Source: 21-14-0-10-47-8 sp966211455 (lineage in GTDB: Bacteria; Bdellovibrionota; Bdellovibrionia; Bdellovibrionales; Bdellovibrionaceae). Taken from it: 64,000 nucleotides of DNA. The DNA lies in contig CBIHNI010000002.1 in NCBI GenBank assembly GCA_966211455.1, positions 62,001 to 126,000 of the forward strand, written 5' to 3'. This document shows, piece after piece, positions 16,425 to 25,387 of the stretch. Each line of letters opens with the position of its first letter. Within the stretch, counting starts at the first letter, position 1. The notes below the pieces were generated by a model. It saw only the letters and a list, made by a program, of their open reading frames with translations, was not told the origin of the DNA and searched no databases. The position numbers were made by a program, and so were the translations under genes.

Positions 16425-17063
16425 TTACATATCGTGGTGGCCGGCGGCATCGACGGGCGGGGCTGAATTGATTTTTTCGGCCTTTCCTTGATTGATACCG
16501 ATCAGGATGTGCTTCACGCCCAATTGTTTATCCGTGAAGGCTTTCGACAACTTGAATTCAACGATGCGATACCAGGTTTCGCCAGGCTTTAAATGATAAG
16601 CATGATTGATGCACAGGCATTTGAACTTGAAGCCCAAGGAATTTTCAGGCGGCTCTGCCGAATGGGGAGCCGCGAAGAAATACAAGGGCTTATCGGTGTT
16701 ATTCTTATAGCCCAGCGCAAATTTCTTGGTTTGGCCTGGTTTTAAAATCAAAGTCGAATCGGCAATTTCTTTTTCAAAAGGTAACTTGGCCAGATCCGAC
16801 GTGGCCTCTGTTTTCCACAGAATTTGCTTTCCTTTGATCTCATAAATTTTCATACCATCCGGGATTTCTTTGTAATCCCATAGGATCTGCACCTTCACTC
16901 GAGAATCGTTAGTTGCGGTCGTGGCCAAATCGTTTGTGCCAGTTTTCGTCGTGGAGGCGCTGGGGATAGTTAATGGCGAATTCTCAGTAGTGCCAGTTGG
17001 CTCGACCGCGAAAGAGATCAGACTTGAAAGTAAATAGAGACTGCAAAGAAAAGCCTTCAGCAT
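16425..17063 (-). CDS. Exported Cox11-like domain protein
   Basis: 212 residues with a signal peptide (1-19) and a Thr/Ser-rich stretch to about 50. Residues about 105-190 show a single beta-sandwich with CLCI and then LKPGET, the order seen in the copper chaperone Cox11 (CFCF then L-x-PGE), and a long insertion of aromatic residues before it. The C-terminus is Met/His-rich (AAGHHDM). Copper binding is inferred, not shown; the N-terminal membrane anchor of true Cox11 is replaced by a signal peptide. Start overlaps the upstream stop (TAATG). Last gene of a three-gene operon. Confidence 0.5.
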   Translation of the reverse strand: MLKAFLCSLYLLSSLISFAVEPTGTTENSPLTIPSASTTKTGTNDLATTATNDSRVKVQILWDYKEIPDGMKIYEIKGKQILWKTEATSDLAKLPFEKEIADSTLILKPGQTKKFALGYKNNTDKPLYFFAAPHSAEPPENSLGFKFKCLCINHAYHLKPGETWYRIVEFKLSKAFTDKQLGVKHILIGINQGKAEKINSAPPVDAAGHHDM

Positions 17064-18502
17064 TAGATGTCCCCACGTTTTTGGATGGTGATTTTTTTAA
17101 AGTTCAATTTTGCTTTCTTGCTATCGTTCGTGATTTCAACAGATTCAAGTTTTCCCTTCTTCATCACGGGCTTTAAGGTGATGGTCTGCTGAAAGATCTT
17201 CTCTGAACTTCCGTCTTGTTTGTCTGGTGAATTGCAGGCGACGCCGCAGCCGTTGCAGTCCATGCCAAAGTTGCTCTTGTACAAGAACCCAAAGATACGC
17301 AGTTGAATCGATTCGGTACTAACAGATTTGACTTCGAAGTTGCCAAGCGCTGAATAGGAAGCGCCTTCTTCTCCTTCTGTGATATAGGCCTGAATGAACA
17401 TACTGCCATCCGAGCGCAGGCGCACAGACCAACGATTGGTCTCGGCCATGACGTCGCTTGTGTACTCGTCATTGAGCATTTCGGCGATTTTCGCCTTGGT
17501 GAACTGTTCGCGGATTTCTTGATTGATCTGTTTGATATGAGAGATCGGATTCAGAAGAAACCAGTTTTTCCCATCAAAAAAGCGAAGCTCGGTGATCGCA
17601 AGATCTTGATAGCTTTTGCCTTTGACCGAGTCCTTGACGGTGACAGTTAGATTTTGGCCTGAAAATGGCTTTGGCAAAACGATCTCTTGCGATCCCAAGC
17701 TGTCTTTGATGGGGATGGTGGCGCTATAGCCGTTATCGCCTTTGATTTCCAAAGATTTCACACGGCTGTTTTGCTGACAATGGGTGACCGAACGCTGATA
17801 GCCATTCCAGATTTTCAATTTTTCGATTTTTGTGACGCTGTCGAATTTGAAAGTCAGAACGGCGCCATTGTTGACTTTGTCTGTGGCCCAAGCATTTTCA
17901 AATTTCGAATCGAACATGTTCTCGGCGGCATAGGCTTGGGCTGGGGCTTGCACGCTTGAAGCTTTGACGGATCCCGAAGCTGCCATTGGAGCTTGAACTG
18001 GTATTTGCTTTCCTTTGGTATCGAAGAATTTCACAGATTGGATGCAGATATTTTTAAAAGGACCGAAATTGATGGTCAGAGATTCGATATCAGGGATCGT
18101 TGCGACCGGGGCTTCGCCCGAATCGACCGCTGAGACTTTCAAAATTTTTGGCGAGGTGACATTCAGGCGTAAGAACGGGCCATCATCATACTCGTGTTCA
18201 TTGCTTGTCAATTCATCGAAGTTCAAGAAGCCAAACTGAGTGACGGTTTCCGCTTTCACCTTGTCCCATTGCTTGCAAGCTTCGATTTCGATGTAGCTGA
18301 CACCCGTCATTGGTTTGTCTGGGTACATATGCAGTTTCACAAAGCGCGCATCGGGCAAGGCTTGAAATGGTTTTCCTTCAAAGACTCCAATTGGAAGTTC
18401 TTGGTCGACCGCATTTGAGGCCACCATCGAAATCAAGGCAGGTTCGGCGGCGAAACCGGTGGAACTTGCAAGTAAAAGGCAACCAATCAACAAATTTCGC
18501 AT
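17063..18502 (-). CDS. Exported protein with NADase-type glycan-binding (discoidin-like) domain
   Basis: 479 residues from the ATG at 18502, with AAGGAG five bases before; the frame up to 18523 lacks a site. Signal peptide residues 1-19. A discoidin-like (F5/8 type C) fold runs from about 185 to 320: AYAAENMFDSKFENAWATD, FDSVTKIEKLKIWNGYQRS and a basic FFDGKNW end; this pattern is that of the glycan-binding domain first described with streptococcal NADase. The C-terminal 130 residues hold four Cys in a C-x2-C-x3-C arrangement (GMDCNGCGVACNSP). The N-terminal 160 residues are unassigned. Probably binds sugars in the envelope, next to a D-Ala-D-Ala dipeptidase. Confidence 0.7.
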   Translation of the reverse strand: MRNLLIGCLLLASSTGFAAEPALISMVASNAVDQELPIGVFEGKPFQALPDARFVKLHMYPDKPMTGVSYIEIEACKQWDKVKAETVTQFGFLNFDELTSNEHEYDDGPFLRLNVTSPKILKVSAVDSGEAPVATIPDIESLTINFGPFKNICIQSVKFFDTKGKQIPVQAPMAASGSVKASSVQAPAQAYAAENMFDSKFENAWATDKVNNGAVLTFKFDSVTKIEKLKIWNGYQRSVTHCQQNSRVKSLEIKGDNGYSATIPIKDSLGSQEIVLPKPFSGQNLTVTVKDSVKGKSYQDLAITELRFFDGKNWFLLNPISHIKQINQEIREQFTKAKIAEMLNDEYTSDVMAETNRWSVRLRSDGSMFIQAYITEGEEGASYSALGNFEVKSVSTESIQLRIFGFLYKSNFGMDCNGCGVACNSPDKQDGSSEKIFQQTITLKPVMKKGKLESVEITNDSKKAKLNFKKITIQKRGDI

Positions 18503-18519
18503 AAGAACTCCTTCGTGAA

Positions 18520-19161
18520 TCACTCGACAATTTTATAATTTTTTTTCAATTCTTTGGCTGGTAGGGCATCAAAGTGCCACCACTCGATCGGAAGTTGAAT
18601 AAAGCCGGCATCAGTCATCGCCTTTCGCAGAATTTTGCGATTTTCGATTTGCTCGGGTTTGAGTTTTCCTTCTTTTAAAAATTGATCTTCAAGTTTTGGT
18701 TGAGCTAGGGCTTCGAAGCTATCAAAGGCCGTACCCATGTCGATCTCTTTGCCGTTTTCATCTTGCAAGGAAAGATCAACGGCAAATCCATAGTTGTGCA
18801 CAGATCCCTTGTCCGGATTCGCCACATAAGGAGATTTGTTTGTGCCTTTGACATGATCCCAAAGCTTTTTTTGAATCGAGCGGGGACGAAGTGCATCGAA
18901 AATTAAAAGCTTCCAACCGGGTTTTGATTTCTGCAGGTTTGCGGATGCCACTTTCAATTTTTCGGCGGCAATCTGATGCAAGTAAGGCTTATTGAAATCG
19001 CCATACAGATTCTCGCCGACGAAGTTGTTCGAGGTTGCATAGCGGATTTCACTTGCAACTCCGGAATATTCGCTGACATCCACATAATCGGTACCAAAAT
19101 TTGGTGAGGCGGCAAACGAGAAGTTGAAAGAAAGTAGCAGGGATGTGAACGCAAATTTCAT
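18520..19161 (-). CDS. Exported D-alanyl-D-alanine dipeptidase (VanX/DdpX-like)
   Basis: 213 residues from the ATG at 19161, which has AAGGATGG upstream; an earlier ATG at 19263 has none. Signal peptide 1-17. Zinc ligands of the VanX family are in GSVHNYGFAVDLS (His and Asp) and IEWWHFDAL (catalytic Glu and His). RPRSIQKKLWD and NFVGENLYG also match the family. Reaction: D-Ala-D-Ala to two D-Ala. Family members can act on self stem peptides or salvage dipeptide; export to the periplasm fits wall turnover or prey-wall digestion. It leads an operon with the glycan-binding and Cox11-like proteins; the next gene starts 17 bases on. Confidence 0.88.
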   Translation of the reverse strand: MKFAFTSLLLSFNFSFAASPNFGTDYVDVSEYSGVASEIRYATSNNFVGENLYGDFNKPYLHQIAAEKLKVASANLQKSKPGWKLLIFDALRPRSIQKKLWDHVKGTNKSPYVANPDKGSVHNYGFAVDLSLQDENGKEIDMGTAFDSFEALAQPKLEDQFLKEGKLKPEQIENRKILRKAMTDAGFIQLPIEWWHFDALPAKELKKNYKIVE

Positions 19162-19217
19162 GGTCGATTGTCCATCCTTGAAAAGTCGAATAAAAATCTC
19201 TTCATTATTCTGGGGAG

Positions 19218-19583
19218 ATGAGTTCAGCTTGTCTAGAAAAACTGAAATAGAAGCGGTGTTCAAGGCACAAACAAGGCGAAGCTTATTATGGAGCCGTAAT
19301 TATTTATCTCAAAAGACAGATTTCCAACGCCAATCAAAGCGCGCAAATGAAAGTCTACTCGGTTTCAGAAGGAAAAGTGATCGAAAGCCTTGTTGAATTT
19401 AAAGGAACCGATAAAAGTCCCAAGATCACTCGTTCGCAAACAGTAATTTCTAATTTGGTTGCGCGTGAAAGAGGCTTTTTTTGGCCAATACCCGGACTGA
19501 ATACAGATCCGCATCAGTGGTCGACGGAACTGCAGCTCGCGGAATGCAAGTTCAGCAGACGGCGGGCGCCCGGTAAGTTTTAG
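19218..19583 (+). pseudogene. Possible decayed gene
   Basis: From an ATG at 19218 (with GGGGAG nearby) the frame reads ten codons to a TAG at 19248, then continues open in the same frame to a stop at 19583. The continuation looks protein-like (GEAYYGAVIIYLKRQISNAN, then MKVYSVSEGKVIES). An intact ORF of 78 residues (19347-19583) is part of it. This could be a gene broken by a nonsense or frameshift change, or a short gene starting at 19347. No family recognised. Confidence 0.3.
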
Positions 19584-19798
19584 GGATCTTCGACGTCTTT
19601 GTATTTCCAGATAAATCGGCCAACAGTGACAAACAAGATCACGATGGTTGCCGCCAAGCCGTAGCCGTAACCTTCGCCTGGATAGTTGGAATAATTCAGG
19701 CCAAAGTACATCATAAACATTTTGTTCACGAGCAATGGCATCAGCAACACTTTGATAAAATCTTTCAGCACCGTGGGGTTCTTAGGCTTTGATTCCAA
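19580..19798 (-). CDS. Small membrane protein
   Basis: 72 residues. Two membrane-like segments: residues 15-30 (VLLMPLLVNKMFMMYFG) and 45-63 (YGLAATIVILFVTVG). The N-terminus is Lys/Pro-rich and the C-terminus ends in Asp/Glu. No family recognised; a Tyr/Asn/Gly-rich loop lies between the two segments. It ends against the putative decayed gene. Confidence 0.55.
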   Translation of the reverse strand: MESKPKNPTVLKDFIKVLLMPLLVNKMFMMYFGLNYSNYPGEGYGYGLAATIVILFVTVGRFIWKYKDVEDP

Positions 19799-20026
19799 AT
19801 CCGGCTTCCTTTAAGGCCTTAGAAGCTAGCATGGGGCGAATTGTGGCGGCAATCGGGAAAATAGGGTTGAGATCTGGATAAAAGTCTTAAGCTTTTGGGG
19901 GAATTTCGAAGAATTTGCAGGGCCAGAAGTCCCATTCTGGGACAGTGATGACGAAGTTGTTTTATCTCGGAATAAAACGATCCATAATAGAGAACAGTAC
20001 CAATAGACAGAAAATTGGAGGGGTGC

Positions 20027-20245
20027 ATGAAAAAGAAGACAGCAAGCATTATTGCCATTGTTGCGGCCATTATCGTATCACTGTTGCTGTTTCAAAATTT
20101 GACTCCGGCAGAGCTGGATGAAGGCATCCAGTCCGCGATGAGCGAGCAACAGCAAACGGCCGACACAATTCAAAAGAACATGCGTGGCCCAGCGTCTGTT
20201 TCTTCAGCCGAGTCGGTTCAAGAAAAATCATCGCAGCAGAAGTAA
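20027..20245 (+). CDS. Small single-pass membrane or exported protein
   Basis: 72 residues from the ATG at 20027, which has GGAGGGG just upstream; a TTG at 20015 would be inside that site. Lys-rich start, one hydrophobic segment (residues 7-23, ASIIAIVAAIIVSLLLFQ), then a polar Gln/Ser-rich part. No family recognised. It could be an inner-membrane anchor or have an uncleaved signal. Confidence 0.55.
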   Translation: MKKKTASIIAIVAAIIVSLLLFQNLTPAELDEGIQSAMSEQQQTADTIQKNMRGPASVSSAESVQEKSSQQK

Positions 20246-20254
20246 TCTCGATCC

Positions 20255-20740
20255 TTAATCCATCTGCTGAGCGAGCTTCTCGGATTCGTCCTTGTAGTGC
20301 TTGGCCGACGCTTTGTTGCCGGCTTTTTCGAACTCTTTGCTCAGTTGAAGGGCGGCTTTCGAGGCCGTTTCGAAGGCCTTGATCGAAGCGTTTCTTGCTT
20401 CCATTCCGGTTTCGTCTTTCACTTCCACCAGCTTGTTGTTTTCAAAATGACCGGCTTTGTAACCTTGATCCGGAAGGTCTTGCACACCCTGATCCCAAGC
20501 TCCGGCTTTCATCGTTCCGTAGAAAACGGATTCAACTTTCGCGCCTTTTAAATATCGCGCGACACCCAAGCCATCCGCCATTCCATTTTTGCAGGCGCCA
20601 TGCCAGTTGACGACGGTCTTGGCGTCCAAGCCTTCGCTTAAAACTTTGCACTTTGTGTTTTTTGCGACGACGAAATCGGCGGCGAAGGTTGCGGTCGAGA
20701 AGAGAATTGTCAGAGATAGAATTGCAATATTTTTTGTCAT
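20255..20740 (-). CDS. Exported MORN-like repeat protein
   Basis: 161 residues, signal peptide 1-20. WHGACKNGMADGLGVARYL (about 45-63) matches the MORN repeat pattern (W-x-G-x-x-x-N-G-x-x-x-G-x-G). The C-terminal half (110-161) is a Lys/Glu/Ala-rich helix (ASKAALQLSKEFEKAGNKAS). MORN units often bind lipids or proteins at membranes; role here unknown. Convergent with the small membrane protein gene at 20027. Confidence 0.6.
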   Translation of the reverse strand: MTKNIAILSLTILFSTATFAADFVVAKNTKCKVLSEGLDAKTVVNWHGACKNGMADGLGVARYLKGAKVESVFYGTMKAGAWDQGVQDLPDQGYKAGHFENNKLVEVKDETGMEARNASIKAFETASKAALQLSKEFEKAGNKASAKHYKDESEKLAQQMD

Positions 20741-21072
20741 TTCAAAATTTTTAAAAATACACCCGCAGATGTCAATTGCGAAAAGGAACTATGTTGGAAA
20801 GCGCTAGCGTCGGAACCCTCGCTTTTTAGCTTTGTTACATAAATTTTCTCATCGGGGCACTCCCACGGTGGTTCGAATGTCTCAGATTGAGACGAGGCTG
20901 TGTGGGGATAGGAGGGGTGTTCTGTGTGTTGATGTTTTGGACAGTCACGGGGCGATTCTTGGCACCTTGTTGGTATGAGGTTGATCAGAATCAGTTTATT
21001 TACGGGCCGCACGGCCCTGTCTTTGAAGTGGACTCTCTTCGTGAAGAAGAATCTATTTAAGGGAGATAACAA
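20741..21072. other. 332-base intergenic region with two short hairpins
   Basis: No gene supported; an ORF on the minus strand here lacks a start site and protein-like composition. It holds GTCTCA-GAT-TGAGAC (20879-20893) and GGGCCG-CA-CGGCCC (21004-21017), the second in the probable leader of the 21073 gene. Confidence 0.4.
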
Positions 21073-22092
21073 ATGAAAAAGTCCGCTTTGTTTTTACCAA
21101 CGGTTGCTTTGGTGATCGGTTCTTACTTGCCGGCCCAGGCCGGGAGATTTTCGAGTCCTCTGTCCAGCGAGGCTTCTCGTAAGAGCCAGCCGCAAATGAC
21201 CGCAGAGGCAGCAGCCGTCTGGCGTGAAATGAAAGATACGGCCGCAGATTTTATGAGCAAAGGTCCCGCCGTTTACCGGGTTACGGAGCCGCGACATTTC
21301 GAAAAATCGGTTGCAGTTCTACAGTCGAAAGATGGTTTTTCGACCGGCCAAGTGAACTATGTCAGAAGAGATACGGACATGAGTGTGGTCGAAGGTGGCT
21401 TTGCGCTGCCAAAACTTCCGGATGGATTTGAAATACCAAGAAATAAGTTGGAATCTCCAGAATCTGTCCACGTCTATGATGGTTTGGACTTGGGAATGAT
21501 TGTAAATCGGGAGGCGGTGCGAACGGCCAGCCTGGCACGATATACATTCGGTGACGGATTTGTTGTGATGAAAATTCAGGGCCTGAATTACCGTGTGAGA
21601 AATTATTCTCGAGTCGTCTTGAATCATCAATTTGATAAGCCTCTTTCGTCAGTTGAAATCCGTCCTGGGTTGGGGCGTGAGCCAGATTACATGAACATTA
21701 CTTTAAAGAATGGCGACAGCCAAATTCGGACGCAGATTGATTTGGCTCGTTTTGATGGAACGGTGATCGATTGGAGCTTTCAAGCTGCGGGCGGACCGGG
21801 AATGACCGTCTATACGGTGAAAGCCGACGGACTTGTTTATAAAAATCAGGTGACGTTTGAAAAAAGCGCGGATGCATCCGCAGGACAATGGCAAAAGTAC
21901 ACGGCAAAAATCGAGCGCATTGGCACAGCGATGTCGGACGAAGCCGCGAGACGCGCGGGTTTGCTGGGGGATCGCGCTGAGTACCGTGCGGTCAATGTCG
22001 AGTATGCGGCTCGAGGCTTGAACGTCAAGCGTGGCGATATTCAGTTGAACCGAAGTGTGCCTTCGACGAACTCTTCAGCGGGTGCGCAGTAA
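21073..22092 (+). CDS. Exported protein, unknown function
   Basis: 339 residues; GGGAGA stands five to six bases before the ATG. Signal peptide 1-23 (AQA). The mature part is beta-rich without Cys. No family recognised. It stands alone and is followed by a strong terminator at 22123-22151, so it is a single-gene transcript. Confidence 0.7.
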   Translation: MKKSALFLPTVALVIGSYLPAQAGRFSSPLSSEASRKSQPQMTAEAAAVWREMKDTAADFMSKGPAVYRVTEPRHFEKSVAVLQSKDGFSTGQVNYVRRDTDMSVVEGGFALPKLPDGFEIPRNKLESPESVHVYDGLDLGMIVNREAVRTASLARYTFGDGFVVMKIQGLNYRVRNYSRVVLNHQFDKPLSSVEIRPGLGREPDYMNITLKNGDSQIRTQIDLARFDGTVIDWSFQAAGGPGMTVYTVKADGLVYKNQVTFEKSADASAGQWQKYTAKIERIGTAMSDEAARRAGLLGDRAEYRAVNVEYAARGLNVKRGDIQLNRSVPSTNSSAGAQ

Positions 22093-22122
22093 ATTTTCGT
22101 TCTTTGATTTATGCGAAAAAGG

Positions 22123-22151
22123 AAGAGGCCTGTCTGGGGCCTCTTTTTTTT
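22123..22151 (+). terminator. Rho-independent terminator
   Basis: AAGAGGCC and GGCCTCTT form an 8-bp stem around seven bases, with seven to eight T on the plus strand after it. It ends the 21073 transcript and touches the end of the convergent VOC gene. Confidence 0.85.
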
Positions 22152-22503
22152 AACTGTGTTCCAGGATGTTGACCAATTTCCCGAAGGGGTCACGGACAAA
22201 GAAGCGGCGCACACCCCATGGCTCTTCAGTCAGCGGGTATTCGATTTTGAAGCGCGCTTTCTTCATGCGCGTGAAGGCTTCGTCCACGTTGTCGACTTCG
22301 ATCGAGATATCGGGAACGTCGGTATCGGATCCGCCTTCTGACATAAAGCTGATTTGCAGATTCATTTTCTTTGTCTCGGATCCGTAGGTTTGGATCCATC
22401 CCATGTCCATCAGGACTTCAAGGCCCAAAATTTCGTGGTAAAATTTTTTGGCGGCAGCTGGCCGTTTGGTTTCAAAGTTCGTCACGATTCTTTTTACTTT
22501 CAT
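22150..22503 (-). CDS. VOC (glyoxalase/bleomycin-resistance) family protein
   Basis: 117 residues, the usual one-domain length. Pattern: KAKFYHEILGLEVLMDMGWI, DISIEVDNVDEAFTRMKKA and FFVRDPFGKLVNILEH, the two beta-alpha-beta-beta-beta modules of the fold. The metal-binding His at the start of strand 1 is not evident, while the final Glu is present (ILEH), so a metal-dependent reaction is uncertain. Cytoplasmic. The lipoprotein gene on the same strand ends 15 bases upstream. Confidence 0.8.
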   Translation of the reverse strand: MKVKRIVTNFETKRPAAAKKFYHEILGLEVLMDMGWIQTYGSETKKMNLQISFMSEGGSDTDVPDISIEVDNVDEAFTRMKKARFKIEYPLTEEPWGVRRFFVRDPFGKLVNILEHS

Positions 22504-22517
22504 ATCAAGATTCTCAT

Positions 22518-22814
22518 CTACTGCGGGGTCACACGGGTGCGGCTCAAGGTCAAAGTGACGGCATGATCAGGACCCATCGAGTAAGTTTGATTTGTCGCCG
22601 TGATTGTTCCTTGCACGACCATGTCGGGGGCGGCCGCGTTCATTTTTCCCGGCGTGAGCTTGATGCTCATGCTGGAATCGATGGTTGTTCCGATTTCGGT
22701 GGCGGGGTCGCGCTTCGGCACCGCTTCGCGAACGAAATTTTCAATTTGAGAACCACAGCCGGTCAGAACCCAAAGCAAACCATAGCAAATTAAAGAAACA
22801 TAAGTTTTCTTCAT
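22518..22814 (-). CDS. Small lipoprotein
   Basis: 98 residues. Signal peptide with a lipobox LTGC at about 17-20, so Cys20 is the lipidated residue. The mature part is short, with KLTPGKMNAAAPDMVVQGTI and two Thr/Ser-rich strands. No family recognised. It precedes the VOC gene on the same strand. Confidence 0.65.
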   Translation of the reverse strand: MKKTYVSLICYGLLWVLTGCGSQIENFVREAVPKRDPATEIGTTIDSSMSIKLTPGKMNAAAPDMVVQGTITATNQTYSMGPDHAVTLTLSRTRVTPQ

Positions 22815-22944
22815 AAGTCAGATTTCGGCGGATCGCTGGAAATGATGAAGGCCGGTTCTGTATTTTCAGAATCGGACTTGTGGTCAGTCCAGATCCTTTG
22901 GACATTTCTTTAGCTCACGAAAGATTTCGCCGAGAGGTGTATCA

Positions 22945-24879
22945 ATGCACATTATAATTTTGTTTACGTTTATGATGTTGATCACCTTGGGAGGCTCGGA
23001 CCTTGTCTGGGCATTGCAAGAGACTCCGCAGACTTTTACCTTTGACGGGCGTGCTTATTCCAATTCGGCGGCCACGACGCCCATGCTGGATACCATTTCC
23101 ACCAAAATTCAAATTTTAAATCCGACGCAAGATTGCATCCTGTACGAAGAGACGCAGTCGGTGAATACGACTTCAAGCAATGGCTATTTCACGTTGCAGG
23201 TGGGATCCGCCACAGGGTCTGGAAAACGGTCCGCAGGAGATTCAAACAATGCGATGAGCTCGGTGTTTTCGAATCGTGTGGCCTCGCTCAGTGGAAAGCT
23301 GGTCTCGAACGGTGCGGCTTGCACTTACACTCCGACAATTGGTGACAAGCGCTACGTGCGCATGCAGATGACGCCAGCGGGTGACGGTGTCACGCGAACG
23401 ATTTCTCCGAATGTGGCGATTGATTCGGTTCCAGGCTCTTTGGTTGCCGAAAGGGCCGAGACCTTGCAGGGGTATGCGCCTTCCAGCTTTCTGCAGACCA
23501 ATGTTCTTGGCAGCAACGTGCTTTCGCAGGCCAATCTGGAAAGCATTTTCACCACAACCAGTTTTCCAAGACTGACATCTTTGCTCAGCGTTCCGGTTTC
23601 AAATTATGTGCAAACTGGGACCAACGGCAGTGCTTTGATCCCCAGTGTGGCCGGCAATCCGGGAAGCGGTTTGGCCGTCGGCCAGATCTGGTATGATTCG
23701 ACGGCCAATCAGCTGAAATTTTATGATGGTGGCGTCAAGACCGTTGGATCTGGTGGTGGCACCCCAGGTGGATCCTCGGGACAGATTCAGTTTAACAGTT
23801 CAAGCGCATTTGCCGGTGACAGCAATCTGGCTTGGGATAACACAGCCAAAAGATTGGGCGTCGGGATTTCGACTCCGGCGGCCAGTCTCGAAGTGGCGGG
23901 TGATGTGAAAGTCGGCAACAGCAGTGCGACTTGTTCGAATGCAACAAAAGGATCGATCCGCTATAACAATGCGACAAGTGTTCTGGAGTTCTGCAATGGT
24001 ACAAGTTGGAATCTGGTGCAAGCGGCTAGCTGCACGGATGCGACTCCGACGGTGTTTTCATTTACGAACGAGGCGAATGCCACGACTTCGACGCTTTATC
24101 TTTCCAACGTGATCCAAATCACCGGAATCGATTGTTCGGTGCCGGTTTCAATTTCGGGTCAGGGGACGCCGCAATTTCGAATTTGCAGCGACAACGCCTG
24201 TGCGACGGTGGTGCAAGGTTGGACGGGAAGTCCAGCCGCGATCGTCAATAATCAATATTTACAGGTGCGTCTGACGACCGATGTGGCCGGTGGTGCGACT
24301 TTTCAGGCGACGGTGACAATTGGGTCCGGTGCGACGGTGTGGAGTGTGACGAATGCCGGTGGCGACTGCACGCTGTCACCTGCGCCCGGAACTGTTTGTT
24401 CGGACGGAACGATTTATGCGGGTCTCAGCCCGGATGGGAACGTGAAAATGTTCACCACACGTTGCGATTTTGGACAGACATGGGATGGGACCAGTTGCAC
24501 GGGGGTTCGAACGACTGTTTCGTTTAACAAAGGTGTGCCTCTCAATTTTACGGTCGGTACCGGAAGCGGCACGACGGGTAAAGCCAATTCGGCCCTGCTT
24601 GCGGCAGCCGGGGATGCGGGGGCGCCCTATTCGGCCGCGATCGCTTGTGAAAGCTTGGTTGAAAATGGATACTCGGATTGGTATTTGCCTGCGGCTGCGG
24701 AAATGGCAGTGGTCTATAACAATTCGGCCGCAATCCGAAATTTTGCTCCGTGGGCCATTGAATACTGGACGACCACCGAATACAGTGGAACCTCGGTTTA
24801 CGGCTTTCGCATGAGCACGGGTGCCAGCTATTCGACCTCGAAAGAGACTTTGACGATCCTTCGCTGTGTTCGTCGCTAA
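22945..24879 (+). CDS. Large exported repeat protein with DUF1566/Lcl C-terminal domain
   Basis: 644 residues with a signal peptide (1-24). The middle (about 285-350) has the pattern of phage-tail-like surface proteins: GGSSGQIQFNSSSAF, DNTAKRLGVG and LEVAGDVKVGN. The last 190 residues contain a DUF1566/Lcl domain: GYSDWYLPAAAEMAVVY, YWTTTEYSG and a final RCVRR. The composition is Ser/Thr/Asn-rich, as for secreted adhesins. Likely cell-surface, perhaps adhesive; this is inferred from the domain order. Single-gene transcript with a hairpin (24898-24937) after it. Confidence 0.75.
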   Translation: MHIIILFTFMMLITLGGSDLVWALQETPQTFTFDGRAYSNSAATTPMLDTISTKIQILNPTQDCILYEETQSVNTTSSNGYFTLQVGSATGSGKRSAGDSNNAMSSVFSNRVASLSGKLVSNGAACTYTPTIGDKRYVRMQMTPAGDGVTRTISPNVAIDSVPGSLVAERAETLQGYAPSSFLQTNVLGSNVLSQANLESIFTTTSFPRLTSLLSVPVSNYVQTGTNGSALIPSVAGNPGSGLAVGQIWYDSTANQLKFYDGGVKTVGSGGGTPGGSSGQIQFNSSSAFAGDSNLAWDNTAKRLGVGISTPAASLEVAGDVKVGNSSATCSNATKGSIRYNNATSVLEFCNGTSWNLVQAASCTDATPTVFSFTNEANATTSTLYLSNVIQITGIDCSVPVSISGQGTPQFRICSDNACATVVQGWTGSPAAIVNNQYLQVRLTTDVAGGATFQATVTIGSGATVWSVTNAGGDCTLSPAPGTVCSDGTIYAGLSPDGNVKMFTTRCDFGQTWDGTSCTGVRTTVSFNKGVPLNFTVGTGSGTTGKANSALLAAAGDAGAPYSAAIACESLVENGYSDWYLPAAAEMAVVYNNSAAIRNFAPWAIEYWTTTEYSGTSVYGFRMSTGASYSTSKETLTILRCVRR

Positions 24880-24897
24880 TGATCAGTCTGAAGTTCA

Positions 24898-24937
24898 GAG
24901 CTTGCAGTTTGCAATATTGAACTGAAACTGCAAGCTC
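24898..24937. terminator. Bidirectional hairpin
   Basis: GAGCTTGCAGTTT and AAACTGCAAGCTC form a perfect 13-bp stem with a 14-base loop, between the convergent 22945 and 24953 genes. The position fits a two-way terminator, though the T-run is weak. Confidence 0.65.
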
Positions 24938-24952
24938 AAAAAGTCATCAATT

Positions 24953-25372
24953 TTAATCACCGGTGGAATACGGAAATTCACAAGCTACGTCTTTTGTAAC
25001 TTGATTCAAGTTCGGCTTACTTACTTTTAAGTAGATTTCGCCAGTTAAAGAGGTGTTAGGATTGTAGATCGATTGCGAGGCATTGGGGGTCAGTGTTAAG
25101 ATCATCGAATCCGTTTCAAAAATTCTTACATATTGATTGCCGCGGATATCGACGATTTGTTCGCGCAAATAAGTTTGATCGATAACACCCGCGTAAATGA
25201 CTATTTCATTTCCAATTTTTGCTTTGCCAGATTCTTGAACGTACAATGAGGTCGTCACACCATTTTTATCAACAAAAGAGCAATGAGGGGATGCCACGAA
25301 ACTTTTCGGTGACGCTGCCAAAGCCGACATTCCAGTTAAAACTAGGGCTCCAATTAAACCAAGTGCTTTCAT
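24953..25372 (-). CDS. Exported protein, unknown function
   Basis: 139 residues, signal peptide 1-20 (cleavage after ALAA). Two Cys, one near the start (SPHCSFVDKNG) and one near the end (DVACEFPY), which could pair. Mature part is beta-rich. No family recognised. Locally AT-rich. Confidence 0.6.
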   Translation of the reverse strand: MKALGLIGALVLTGMSALAASPKSFVASPHCSFVDKNGVTTSLYVQESGKAKIGNEIVIYAGVIDQTYLREQIVDIRGNQYVRIFETDSMILTLTPNASQSIYNPNTSLTGEIYLKVSKPNLNQVTKDVACEFPYSTGD

Positions 25373-25387
25373 AAATTCTTCCTTTTT

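Noticed and set aside
20866..20900. GGTTCGAAT, tRNA T-loop-like
   Set aside because: No acceptor or anticodon arms fit around it.
20737..21072. 111-codon minus-strand frame
   Set aside because: It lies in the leader of the 21073 gene, with no signal, ribosome site or protein-like pattern.
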